Source of the DNA: Verrucomicrobiaceae bacterium | GTDB taxonomy: Bacteria > Verrucomicrobiota > Verrucomicrobiia > Verrucomicrobiales > Verrucomicrobiaceae | Direction: 5' to 3' | Length of the DNA: 64,000 bases | Assembly: GCA_027490195.1 (NCBI GenBank) | Contig: JAIXYN010000042.1 | Location: forward strand, 31,210-95,209 | Shown: one piece after another, positions 18,780-26,464 of the stretch | How the letters are laid out: the number at the start of each line of letters is the position of its first letter | Position numbering within the stretch: position 1 is the first letter of the stretch | Made by a program: the position numbers and the translations under genes | Notes under the pieces: generated by a model | Told to the model about the DNA's origin: nothing | The model's input: the letters and a program-made list of their open reading frames with translations, nothing else | Databases searched by the model: none

Positions 18780-19205
18780 ATGAACCCACGCCCACCTCTG
18801 CCACCTTTCACTGAAGAAACAGCGATCAAGAAAATCCAAGCCGCCGAAGACGCCTGGAACAGCCGCGATCCCGAGCGCGTCTCGCTCGCCTACACACCTG
18901 ACACTGAGTGGCGCAACCGCGATGTGTTTTTGAATGGCCGCGCTGAAGTCGTCGAGTTCCTGAAAAAGAAATGGGCGAGGGAACAGGACTACCGGCTCAA
19001 GAAAACGCTCTGGGCTTTTACGGGAAACCGCATCGCCGTGCGCTTTGAATACGAGTGGCATGACGATGCCGGTCAATGGTGGCGCAGCCATGGCAATGAA
19101 AACTGGGAGTTTGATGAAAATGGCTACATGGCCAAACGCTATGCGAGCATCAACGATCAACCGATCCGCGAGGAAGAGCGTAAGTTTCGCTGGGAGCGGG
19201 CCTGA
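18780..19205 (+). CDS. DUF1348 / NTF2-like (SnoaL-fold) protein
   Basis: The ATG at 18780 gives a 141-residue product starting [18 protein letters not shown]. The family is recognised from [20 protein letters not shown], the [11 protein letters not shown] block, [23 protein letters not shown] and [11 protein letters not shown]. These small cone-shaped proteins are common in bacteria and lack a firmly assigned reaction. No signal peptide is visible. The SDR gene follows 23 bases downstream and could be cotranscribed. The C-terminus appears slightly shorter than in many relatives. Confidence 0.85.
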   Translation: MNPRPPLPPFTEETAIKKIQAAEDAWNSRDPERVSLAYTPDTEWRNRDVFLNGRAEVVEFLKKKWAREQDYRLKKTLWAFTGNRIAVRFEYEWHDDAGQWWRSHGNENWEFDENGYMAKRYASINDQPIREEERKFRWERA

Positions 19206-19228
19206 GGATTCGTAACCTCAACCTCTTC

Positions 19229-19915
19229 ATGAAACCTGTCATTCTCATCACCGGAGCCACGCGTGGCATTGGATACGCTGCGGCGAAGCAGCTTGCCGCA
19301 CGTGGTGCGCAGGTCATCATCGCCAGTCGTGATGGCACTCGGGCCGCCGATGCTGCAGCGCAAATCGGAAGTGGTGCGGGCAGTGTGGCGCTCGACATCA
19401 CGGATCAGGCGAGCGTGGAAGAAGCGGTGGGGCAGATTGAGGAGAAGTATGGTCGGCTGGATGTGCTGGCCAACAATTCTGCCATCCTGCTGGATCACTA
19501 TCAAAGCCTGCTCGAACTCAAGCCGGAGGTGTTGCTGGAGACGCTGAACACGAACGTCGTCGGCACGCTGCGGGTGTGTCAGGCGTTTGCGCCGCTGCTC
19601 GCCAAATCCAGTGCGCCGCGCATCGTCAATGTCTCCAGTGGTGCCGGACAACTGGATGGTGAGCCGCAGGCCTGGGCACCGGCGTATTGCATCAGCAAGA
19701 CTGCGCTGAACATGCTCACCCAGCAGCTCACCGCCGCATTGCCTGAGGCGATCATCAATAGCATGTGTCCGGGCTGGTGCCGCACGGAGATGGGTGGCAG
19801 CGATGCACCCCGTACACCGGATGAAGGCGCAGACACGCTCACGTGGTTGGCGCTGGATGCGCCCCATACGATGCGCGGGAAATTTGTGAAGGACCGTGCG
19901 GTGATTCCTTGGTAA
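19229..19915 (+). CDS. Short-chain dehydrogenase/reductase (SDR)
   Basis: A 228-residue cytoplasmic NAD(P)-dependent oxidoreductase of the classical SDR type, closest in pattern to carbonyl-reductase-like members. The Rossmann glycine motif TGATRGIG is at 8-15. The usual NNAG reads NNSA at 82-85. The catalytic set Asn109, Ser136/137, Tyr153 and Lys157 (YCISK) is complete. SRD at 33-35 after strand 2 suggests an NADP preference. The substrate is unknown. It follows the DUF1348 gene closely. Confidence 0.9.
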   Translation: MKPVILITGATRGIGYAAAKQLAARGAQVIIASRDGTRAADAAAQIGSGAGSVALDITDQASVEEAVGQIEEKYGRLDVLANNSAILLDHYQSLLELKPEVLLETLNTNVVGTLRVCQAFAPLLAKSSAPRIVNVSSGAGQLDGEPQAWAPAYCISKTALNMLTQQLTAALPEAIINSMCPGWCRTEMGGSDAPRTPDEGADTLTWLALDAPHTMRGKFVKDRAVIPW

Positions 19916-19945
19916 CAGAGGGGTTGCGGCAACGTTCTAGGTGCC

Positions 19946-20911
19946 ATGCAAAAGACCTTCCTCATCTGCTGGGCCGCCTGCGGTCTGTTCACTTCGTTTC
20001 ACGCCGCCGAACTGGCAGGGGCTCCGGGTCCGGTGGGCACACAGGCAGGTGCGAAGCTCGTCCATCGGCTGGAGATCACGAAGCCCGGTGTGTATGAAAA
20101 CTTCCGTGTCGATGCGCAGGGCCAGGGCGGCAACATCGTGAAGATCACCGCAGACGATGTCACGCTGCGCAACTGCGAGATCCTCAATGGCAAGGGCAAC
20201 GGAGTCGGAGTTTTTGGCACGCGTGTCGTGATCGAGAACTGCCGCATTCATCATCTTCTCAACGGCACCTTTGAGGAGCAGAACGATGCGCATGGCATCA
20301 CCGGCCGCTGGGGCGATGTCACCATCCGCAACTGCGACATCTCCCACGTCTCGGGTGATTCCATTCAGTTTGATCCCGACCGCAGGTCACGCGGCAGTCT
20401 GACGATTGAGCAATGCCACCTGTGGGCAGGCCCGCTGGCTGAAGACGCACCGGGATTCAAAGCGGGGCAGAGTCCGGGCGAGAACGCCTTTGATTCAAAA
20501 ACCCCGCCTGATGGCGAGCGCTGCAAGCTCATGATCCGCCGGTGCTACCTGCATGGGTGGAAGCAGCCCAGCCAGATCACGACACGGGCGGCGCTGAATT
20601 TGAAAGAGCATATCGACGCGGTGATCTCGCACTGTGTGTTTGATGACAATGAGGTGGCCATCCGTGCACGTGGTCCTGGAGGACGCGGAGATGCCCGCGT
20701 GACGGTGGAGGATTGTGCAATTTACCGTGCGCAGGTCGGCGTGAGGGCCGAGGACAAAATCGAAAACCTCAAAATTCTGCGCATGGCCTATGGTCCCGAG
20801 GTGAAGTCACGCGAGGAGCGCCACGGTGGCAAGGACCTGCCCGGCTATGATAACACGGGCGGGCACGACGCGCCGCCGATGGAGAGCCTCATTGTCAAAC
20901 CCCGGTCTTGA
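19946..20911 (+). CDS. Exported right-handed parallel beta-helix protein
   Basis: The 321-residue product has a signal peptide ending near SFHAAE. The mature chain shows repeated rungs with the pattern V-T-(L/I)-R-N-C (DDVTLRNCEI, TRVVIENCRI, GDVTIRNCDI, ARVTVEDCAI), diagnostic of parallel beta-helix folds found in pectate lyases, GH28 enzymes and epimerases. No catalytic residues can be assigned with confidence. Its 3' end overlaps the convergent thioredoxin-like gene by 17 bases. Confidence 0.82.
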   Translation: MQKTFLICWAACGLFTSFHAAELAGAPGPVGTQAGAKLVHRLEITKPGVYENFRVDAQGQGGNIVKITADDVTLRNCEILNGKGNGVGVFGTRVVIENCRIHHLLNGTFEEQNDAHGITGRWGDVTIRNCDISHVSGDSIQFDPDRRSRGSLTIEQCHLWAGPLAEDAPGFKAGQSPGENAFDSKTPPDGERCKLMIRRCYLHGWKQPSQITTRAALNLKEHIDAVISHCVFDDNEVAIRARGPGGRGDARVTVEDCAIYRAQVGVRAEDKIENLKILRMAYGPEVKSREERHGGKDLPGYDNTGGHDAPPMESLIVKPRS

Positions 20912-21833
20912 ACTGTGACTGCTGCGAGGGCGTGAGTAAGCTAGAAGCCTTCGCCGCATCGGTACGGATCCACGCATTCACCTTTGTGGCTTGTGCGGGT
21001 GAGAGAGGCAGCTTTTCTGCCGCAGTGCCGCCGATTTGTTTTTTCTGATCGCTTACGGGAGCGGTGCGGTAGCCGGAGATGTTGCCGATCTTGAGCCGCG
21101 TGGTTTTGGCGCTGGAGAGATCCGCCGCAGGAACTGAGACAGCATTGGCGCATTCCACCTTCTCTGCAGCGGCGATCAGCTGCGGCAGTGAAATGACCGC
21201 CGGGTCATATTTGACCCGTGTTACTTCGTGCCCGTCCATGAAACCGGCCTCGGTGGTGATCACGCCGTCGATCTGGCCCAGCGCCATCTCGCCAGTCCAG
21301 AAGCAGTACATGGCAAACACGGCCTCTTTCAGCTTTGGCGAGTGCTCGGCGGCTAGCAGTGTCAGGTAGGCGGGCACGGGACGCTTCGCTTGCGTCAGCG
21401 TCGCGATCATGCGCTCTGCGATTCCGCTGGTGTCCCATACTTGGTCTCTGCGCGGGATGATGTCTTCTCCGTTTGAATTGAGGAAACGCACCACTTGGTA
21501 GTTCCACGCTGGCTCACCGAAACGCTTCAGCACTTCTGCGTCTCTGCCCGGCTTGTTGTTGTGAATCAGCAGCGGCGTGAACTCGGTCTCGATAGCCTCA
21601 ACCAGCAACGGATTCGACATCACATCGCGGCCGAACTGCTTGCAGCCTGCGCAGCCGGGGATCTCCTGAAACAGGGCGAACACTGGTTTGCCCGTTTGTT
21701 TGCTGGAAGCCAGCGCCGCGTCCAAATCGCGACCCCAGGCCACCTTTCCAGCCTCTTCGGGCTGCGGAGTGGATGCGGCGGAGCAGGACAGTGTAGGAAG
21801 CATGAGGGCGAGGGCGAAAAAGACGGACTTCAT
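20895..21833 (-). CDS. Exported thioredoxin-like protein with an MsrA-like C-terminal domain
   Basis: The start at 21833 gives a signal peptide (MKSVFFALALMLPTLSCSAA) and 312 residues. Residues of about 30-150 are thioredoxin-like, with a C61-A-G-C64 redox pair in IPGCAGC. Residues of about 172-225 resemble the core of methionine sulfoxide reductase A: YCFWTGE at 176-182 aligned with the GCFW catalytic box (Cys177), then GVITTEAGF and VKYDPAVIS. The His/Asp-rich middle of true MsrA is missing. A periplasmic thiol-redox role is likely; sulfoxide reduction is a hypothesis. It may relate to the VPGUxxT thioredoxin-like proteins. Confidence 0.75.
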   Translation of the reverse strand: MKSVFFALALMLPTLSCSAASTPQPEEAGKVAWGRDLDAALASSKQTGKPVFALFQEIPGCAGCKQFGRDVMSNPLLVEAIETEFTPLLIHNNKPGRDAEVLKRFGEPAWNYQVVRFLNSNGEDIIPRRDQVWDTSGIAERMIATLTQAKRPVPAYLTLLAAEHSPKLKEAVFAMYCFWTGEMALGQIDGVITTEAGFMDGHEVTRVKYDPAVISLPQLIAAAEKVECANAVSVPAADLSSAKTTRLKIGNISGYRTAPVSDQKKQIGGTAAEKLPLSPAQATKVNAWIRTDAAKASSLLTPSQQSQFKTGV

Positions 21834-21950
21834 ACCGGTGAGAGGCGGAGGCCCGGCATTTATTTCACGAAAAACGGAGTAAGTCGGCGGAGCATTTGGC
21901 CGCATTGCGTTGAAAGAGCGATGCCTGGCGCGCGTCCTCACAGTCCGACC

Positions 21951-23468
21951 ATGAAATTCGCCCTGACCCTTCTCTTTGTCCTGACCCTGCATGCCTTCGC
22001 TGATCTTGCGAGCAGCAAGCCGAACATCATTCTGATCATGACGGATGACCAGGGCTACGGCCAGATGGGCTGCGTGGGCCATCCATGGCTGAAGACACCG
22101 AATCTGGACGCACTGCATGAGAAGAGCCTGCGATTCACCCGCTTCCTCGTCAGCCCCACGTGCTCGCCTACGCGAAGCGCCATCATGACGGGGCGGCCTG
22201 ATTTGAAGAACGGCATCACGCACACCATTCTGGAGCGCGAGCGCATGACGCTGAACGCGACGATCCTGCCCCAGGTTCTCAAGACCGCGGGCTACACCTC
22301 CGGCATCTTCGGCAAATGGCATCTTGGTGATGAAGAAGCTTATCAGCCCAACAAGCGCGGCTTCGACGAAGCCTTCATCCACGGTGCGGGCGGCATCGGC
22401 CAGGCCTATCCCTGCTCATGTGCAGATGCACCGGACAACAAGTACATGGACCCCGTCATCCGTCACAACGGCAGCTTTGTGAAGACACATGGCTTCTGCA
22501 CGGATGTCTTCTTCACTGCCGCGCTCGGCTGGATGAAGCAGCAGAAGGACAGCGGCAAACCGTTCTTCACATATCTCACCACAAACGCACCGCACGGCCC
22601 CTACATCGCGCCAGAGAAGAATGCGAAGCGCTTCACCGATCTCGGCTTCAGCAAGGATCAGGCCGGGTTCTACGGCATGATCGAGAACATCGACGAAAAC
22701 ATGGGCCGGCTCGCGGAGAAGCTGAAGGAATGGGACCTCTACAAAAACACCGTGGTCATCTTCATGTCTGACAACGGCACCGCTGGCGGCGCCCCCGGCG
22801 CTGCGGGCAAGGAAGTCGCACCCGGCTATCCCTTCTTCAACGGCGATCAGGTGGGCATGAAAGGCTCCACCGATGAAGGTGGCGTGCGCGTACCGTTCTT
22901 CATCCGCTGGGATGGCAAGATCAACGCCGGGCGTGACATTAGCACCATTGCCGCGCACATCGATCTGCTGCCCACCTTTGCCGCGCTGGCCGGTGCTGAA
23001 CTGCCGAAGAATCAGGTGGATGGCCGCAGCCTGCTGCCGCTGATCGAGGGCAAGGCCGACAAGTGGGAAGACCGCTTCCTCTTCACACACGTGGCACGCT
23101 GGCCCACGGGAGTCGAACCGAACACGCAGGAATTCGTCAACTACGGCGTGCGCAACCAGCGCTTCCGCTATGTGGGTCCGCGTGGTGGTGCTGGCAATCC
23201 GAAGAAGAAAAATCAAGCCGCCACACAGCCCACTAAAGGTGCGTTGTACGATCTCGAAGCCGATCCGTATCAGAAGACCGATGTCAGTGGTGAATATCCC
23301 GAAGTGGTGCAGAAAATGAACGCGGCCTACGAGGCCTACTGGAAGGAAGCACGTCCGCTCATGGTCAACGAAAACGCGCCCATGTCGCCCACGAAGCCTT
23401 TCTGGGAGGTGTACGAGAAGCAGCTCAAGTCTGGTGGCATCCCCGACTGGACGCCGCCTTCGCTTTAG
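21951..23468 (+). CDS. Exported S1-family sulfatase (arylsulfatase A type)
   Basis: I place the start at 21951, giving a 505-residue protein with a Sec signal peptide ending near HAFA; the frame is open further upstream but without signal character. Asp32-Asp33 and Cys71 in CSPTR followed by SAIMTG are the active-site landmarks, and GKWHLGDE and SDNGTAGG follow. The divergent neighbour is the thioredoxin-like gene with 117 bases between starts. The 3' end overlaps the radical SAM gene by 4 bases, tail to tail. The substrate is unknown. Confidence 0.9.
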   Translation: MKFALTLLFVLTLHAFADLASSKPNIILIMTDDQGYGQMGCVGHPWLKTPNLDALHEKSLRFTRFLVSPTCSPTRSAIMTGRPDLKNGITHTILERERMTLNATILPQVLKTAGYTSGIFGKWHLGDEEAYQPNKRGFDEAFIHGAGGIGQAYPCSCADAPDNKYMDPVIRHNGSFVKTHGFCTDVFFTAALGWMKQQKDSGKPFFTYLTTNAPHGPYIAPEKNAKRFTDLGFSKDQAGFYGMIENIDENMGRLAEKLKEWDLYKNTVVIFMSDNGTAGGAPGAAGKEVAPGYPFFNGDQVGMKGSTDEGGVRVPFFIRWDGKINAGRDISTIAAHIDLLPTFAALAGAELPKNQVDGRSLLPLIEGKADKWEDRFLFTHVARWPTGVEPNTQEFVNYGVRNQRFRYVGPRGGAGNPKKKNQAATQPTKGALYDLEADPYQKTDVSGEYPEVVQKMNAAYEAYWKEARPLMVNENAPMSPTKPFWEVYEKQLKSGGIPDWTPPSL

Positions 23469-24568
23469 CTGAGCACCGCGCTGCCCTGCTTGGGCTGATA
23501 CACACAGGCCGGGTCTTCCGCAAACGCATTGCCCGTCACGCCATAGGCGCGTGCTCTTGAGCCGCCGCAAACCGTGCGGAACTCGCAGCGCCCGCACTTG
23601 CCTTCAAGCGCATCGTTGTCGCGTAGCGCCATGAAGAGCGGGTGATGCCGGTAGATCTCCGTCGGATGCTCGTCGCGTACATTGCCACAATCGAAAGGCA
23701 GGAAGCCGCTCGGCGAGACCACGCCTTTATGCGAAATAAACATCACCCCGCGCCCGTCGCGAATGCCGAGCGGCGAGCGCATGCCAGGGCGCTGCCTGCC
23801 GCCCGCGCCATGCTTTTGAATCACCACGCGGCGGAAGTGATGCCCCTCCGTGGTTTTGATGGCGAAAGGGGCCTTGCCGACGAGGGAGGCCATGTCTTGA
23901 AACACGTGTTCTATATCCAAGGGATCGGGCAGATCGGCAATGCCGGCACGACCGGTGGGCACCAGCAGGAAGACGCTCCACATAGCGGGTTTCAGTTCAA
24001 ACATGAGCTTCTTGAAAGCCTCATACTCTCGCAGGTTGCCACGTGTGAGCGTGGTGTTGATCTGTACGCTCAGATCCGCCGCATGGGCGCGATGTACTGC
24101 CGCGATGGTGCGGTCAAAGGTACCCTTCACGCCGCGAAAGGCATCGTGCGTCTCGCGTGAGGCGCCGTCCAAGCTCAGGGAGATGCGGTCAACGCCCGCC
24201 GCTTTGATCTCTGCAAAATCTGCATTCATAAGCCGAGCCGTCGCCGAGGGGCTCAGGCCCACGTGCAACCCGGCAGCCGTCGCCTCGCGCACAAGATCCA
24301 GCGCGTCTGTGCGCATCAGCGGATCTCCGCCGGTAAGGATGAGCATTGGCGGATTCAATTCAGCGAGCTGGCGGATCAGGCGACTCGATTCCTCACGATT
24401 TAATTCATCGGGATGCCGGTGCGACTGCGCTTCTGCCCGGCAGTGTTTGCACGCCAGCGCACAGGCGCGGGTGATCTCCCAGAAGACGAGAAAGGGACGT
24501 TCATCAAAGCCGTCGTAGGCCATCGAGGCCACCTTGGACCACTCGGGATTGCTCAGCGCTGTGTTCAT
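23465..24568 (-). CDS. Radical SAM/SPASM-domain protein (TIGR04053-like)
   Basis: The 367-residue cytoplasmic protein carries the radical SAM cluster motif C36-ALA-C40-KH-C43 after FDERPFLVFWEITRA, an SAM-contacting LTGGDPL segment, and a Cys-rich C-terminus (CGRCEFRTVCGGSRARAY) typical of SPASM domains holding auxiliary Fe-S clusters. The start fits the TIGR04053 group, related to the heme-pathway enzymes NirJ and AhbD. Its position 91 bases downstream of nnrS on the same strand suggests a role in heme or NO metabolism; this is inference. Confidence 0.85.
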   Translation of the reverse strand: MNTALSNPEWSKVASMAYDGFDERPFLVFWEITRACALACKHCRAEAQSHRHPDELNREESSRLIRQLAELNPPMLILTGGDPLMRTDALDLVREATAAGLHVGLSPSATARLMNADFAEIKAAGVDRISLSLDGASRETHDAFRGVKGTFDRTIAAVHRAHAADLSVQINTTLTRGNLREYEAFKKLMFELKPAMWSVFLLVPTGRAGIADLPDPLDIEHVFQDMASLVGKAPFAIKTTEGHHFRRVVIQKHGAGGRQRPGMRSPLGIRDGRGVMFISHKGVVSPSGFLPFDCGNVRDEHPTEIYRHHPLFMALRDNDALEGKCGRCEFRTVCGGSRARAYGVTGNAFAEDPACVYQPKQGSAVLS

Positions 24569-24659
24569 GCGTGAGACTAACGGGAGGATGAAGCGGCAAT
24601 CCCTTCTGCTTGTGTGGAAAGCTGTGCTGATCTTGCGGGGGTGTTTGAACCCGCGAGAG

Positions 24660-25853
24660 CTAATCTTCCTCGTCCCGCTTCACGAAGCGCCGGCGGTGCC
24701 ACAGCAGCCAGAACAGAGCGAGCAGCGCCCAGGTCAGGGCGGCGTAGATGTGATGGGATACCGTCGTGGAAGGCACCCAGGCAGGCGTGGCCCGAGTGAT
24801 GGCGGCAAGGACGCCGAGGAAGATCAGGAAGCGTACCCATTTGCTCTTCACGAAGAAGCCGTCGAGATCGCCACTGTGGCCAAACAAAACGCGGCTGCCG
24901 ACGATGAGCATGAGCATGCCGAAGCCGCCGATGTAGAGCAGGTGCTCAACGCTGGCATGCTGGGCGTAGAAGAATCCAGCCAGCGCCAGACCGAGCCAGC
25001 CGAGGATCAGCGCCCATAACAAACCTGCAGTGAGAGAACCGGCCTGCGCTGTCTTCCATCGTACCTCCAGAAGCAAATAACCGGCTGCCACGAGAGCCCG
25101 TAGCGCATAGCCCGCGATGATTTGGCCGCAGGCTTCCAGAAAGAAGCTGATGATGAGCAGGGCGGCGGCCATGATGGCGCGGAGGAGCTTCGTCCGGCTT
25201 TGCGCCGCCGTTTTGGGATCGCCAAAATCACCGCCGAGCATGCGTGGGAGTACAAACGCGCCAATGCCCAGCACCGGCGGCAGCAGCAGGCCTTGGTAGA
25301 GCAGGAGATTCGCGAGGCGGAGGCGCTGCGGATTGAGCAGGGTTGCGGAAGACAGCAGCAGCGACGCGCCTGTGATGCCGCAGATCAGGCCGGTGAGCGC
25401 GAGGAGCAATTGCGGCGGCGGTGCCTCCTTGCGAAACTTCACCACTCGGATCACCAGACACAGCAGCAGCGAACCGAGCAGCGCGATGAAGCACCCATCC
25501 CCCCAGGCCATGTGCAGCGTTAGATGAGAAATGCCGCAGGCCTGATGCAGTGCGAAGAGCCAAAGCAGCTCCGGCGGTGTGAGCTTCGGAGCCGTGGCCA
25601 TGCGCGGTCCGGCGGTGCCGAGAAAGCCGACGACGAAGGCGGCACCGAAGGCCTCGATCATGATGCGTGCGTGAACGAAGCTGGGATAGAAGCCGATCTG
25701 CTGCGCATAATACAGCGGCCACAGCGCCACGCCGATGATGCTCCAAACCGCACCGCTGAAAAAGAACAGGCGATAGGGCTCCGACGCGAGCCAGCGCAGG
25801 CCATCGCGGCGCGGGCCGGTGGCCTTGTGTTTGCAGGCGGGGAACTGGCTCAT
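24660..25853 (-). CDS. nnrS: NnrS family heme-copper membrane protein
   Basis: The 397-residue product is an integral membrane protein with about 12 hydrophobic helices. EPYRLFFFSGAVWSI at residues 26-40, GFLGTAGPRM, the HQACG...HL helix and the late GSRVLFGHSGDL loop are the standard NnrS signatures. NnrS proteins protect against nitric-oxide stress and are common near denitrification or NO-sensing genes. The start overlaps the stop of the truncated hemoglobin gene by 4 bases (ATGA), so the two are translationally coupled. Confidence 0.9.
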   Translation of the reverse strand: MSQFPACKHKATGPRRDGLRWLASEPYRLFFFSGAVWSIIGVALWPLYYAQQIGFYPSFVHARIMIEAFGAAFVVGFLGTAGPRMATAPKLTPPELLWLFALHQACGISHLTLHMAWGDGCFIALLGSLLLCLVIRVVKFRKEAPPPQLLLALTGLICGITGASLLLSSATLLNPQRLRLANLLLYQGLLLPPVLGIGAFVLPRMLGGDFGDPKTAAQSRTKLLRAIMAAALLIISFFLEACGQIIAGYALRALVAAGYLLLEVRWKTAQAGSLTAGLLWALILGWLGLALAGFFYAQHASVEHLLYIGGFGMLMLIVGSRVLFGHSGDLDGFFVKSKWVRFLIFLGVLAAITRATPAWVPSTTVSHHIYAALTWALLALFWLLWHRRRFVKRDEED

Positions 25854-26329
25854 GCGACAGGCTGCTGATAACGTGTGTAACGTGCGCGTTGTTCCGGAGT
25901 GAAGTTGGCGGGATCGAAACGGGGATCGGGCACCTGGTTAATGCGCGAGTAGATGACGTTCGCCATGTCTGCCGCGCAGTTTTTGATGTGCTCTGCTTTC
26001 TCGCCTGCAAAGAGATCGTCCACCGTGCTGCAGAAGAGCTGCAGCCAGTGGTCAAACTGCGCACGGCCCATGGGCGTTTGCGGGACGAGCTTGGCATGTG
26101 CGGCGATGGGATTGCCGGTGAAGCCGCCCGTACGGAAGAGCACCGTCTCCCAGAAGGCGTACATCTTCGGCAGATGGGTGGTCCAGTGGGTCTTTGCGAC
26201 GTCGTTGAAGATGAACCCCAGCACCTCGTCAGTGCGGACTCGGTCGTAGAATGTGTTCACCAGCGTTTCGATTTCGGCACGTCCGGCAATGTCAGGCTTG
26301 GTCTCAAACATGCATTTATCATGCAACAT
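25850..26329 (-). CDS. Group III truncated hemoglobin
   Basis: The 159-residue product matches trHb3 globins: IETLVNTFYDRVRTDEVLG at the B helix (with the B10 Tyr), PKMYAFWETVLF, and GNPIAAHAKL containing the proximal heme-binding His near residue 78. I keep the first ATG at 26329, which has a GGGG-type ribosome site; MFETKPD at 26311 is an alternative. These globins bind O2 or NO and are associated with NO detoxification. It heads an operon with nnrS and the radical SAM gene. A TGCAT-N5-ATGCA palindrome lies over its first codons. Confidence 0.88.
   Translation of the reverse strand: MLHDKCMFETKPDIAGRAEIETLVNTFYDRVRTDEVLGFIFNDVAKTHWTTHLPKMYAFWETVLFRTGGFTGNPIAAHAKLVPQTPMGRAQFDHWLQLFCSTVDDLFAGEKAEHIKNCAADMANVIYSRINQVPDPRFDPANFTPEQRARYTRYQQPVA
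26311..26325. promoter_or_regulatory. Candidate NsrR-type operator (site 1)
   Basis: TGCAT-TTATC-ATGCA is a perfect 5-bp inverted repeat with a 5-base spacer. The known NsrR consensus (two GATGYATTT half-sites around one central base) has the same core and spacing. It overlaps the start region of the trHb3 gene, where a bound repressor could block transcription. The same core recurs at 26425. Binding by an Rrf2-family NO sensor is inferred; no such regulator gene lies in the window. Confidence 0.55.
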
Positions 26330-26424
26330 TAACCGCCCCTGTCGCTGCTCTGTTCATGCTCCGTTGTGCGCTGGAATTGGCATGAGCAAGCAATGCTCAT
26401 CTCTGCGCAGGATCGGCGCATTGA

Positions 26425-26439
26425 TGCATCGATGATGCA
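26425..26439. promoter_or_regulatory. Candidate NsrR-type operator (site 2)
   Basis: TGCAT-CGATG-ATGCA repeats the arms and spacer length of the site at 26311. Its left half extends to GATGCAT, as in NsrR half-sites. It lies 25 bases upstream of the ATG of the periplasmic hemoglobin gene, a good position for repression. The pair of sites brackets the divergent promoter region of genes that all fit NO metabolism. Confidence 0.58.
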
Positions 26440-26464
26440 ACTTATTAACTGCACCAACCAAACC

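Noticed and set aside
18730..18783. + strand reading [17 protein letters not shown] then stop, resembling a coiled-coil gene tail
   Set aside because: It is short and antisense to the traceable LysR remnant; no upstream + strand gene matches.
22416..23597. 393-residue open frame on the - strand opposite the sulfatase at 21951
   Set aside because: Low-complexity His/Val/Arg/Ala-rich translation without signal peptide or motifs, and it lies opposite a complete sulfatase gene.
24600..24665. GCGGG...CCCGC hairpin between nnrS and the radical SAM gene as a terminator
   Set aside because: The stem is only five bases, it has no T-run on the - strand, and the genes look like one operon.
26378..26400. 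TTGGCATGAGCAAGCAATGC as a possible sigma-54 promoter
   Set aside because: The GG and GC elements do not have the required spacing.
26421..26440. TTGAT...ATGCAA as an FNR/Dnr box
   Set aside because: The right half is not ATCAA and the spacing is wrong; the TGCAT-N5-ATGCA reading explains the symmetry better.
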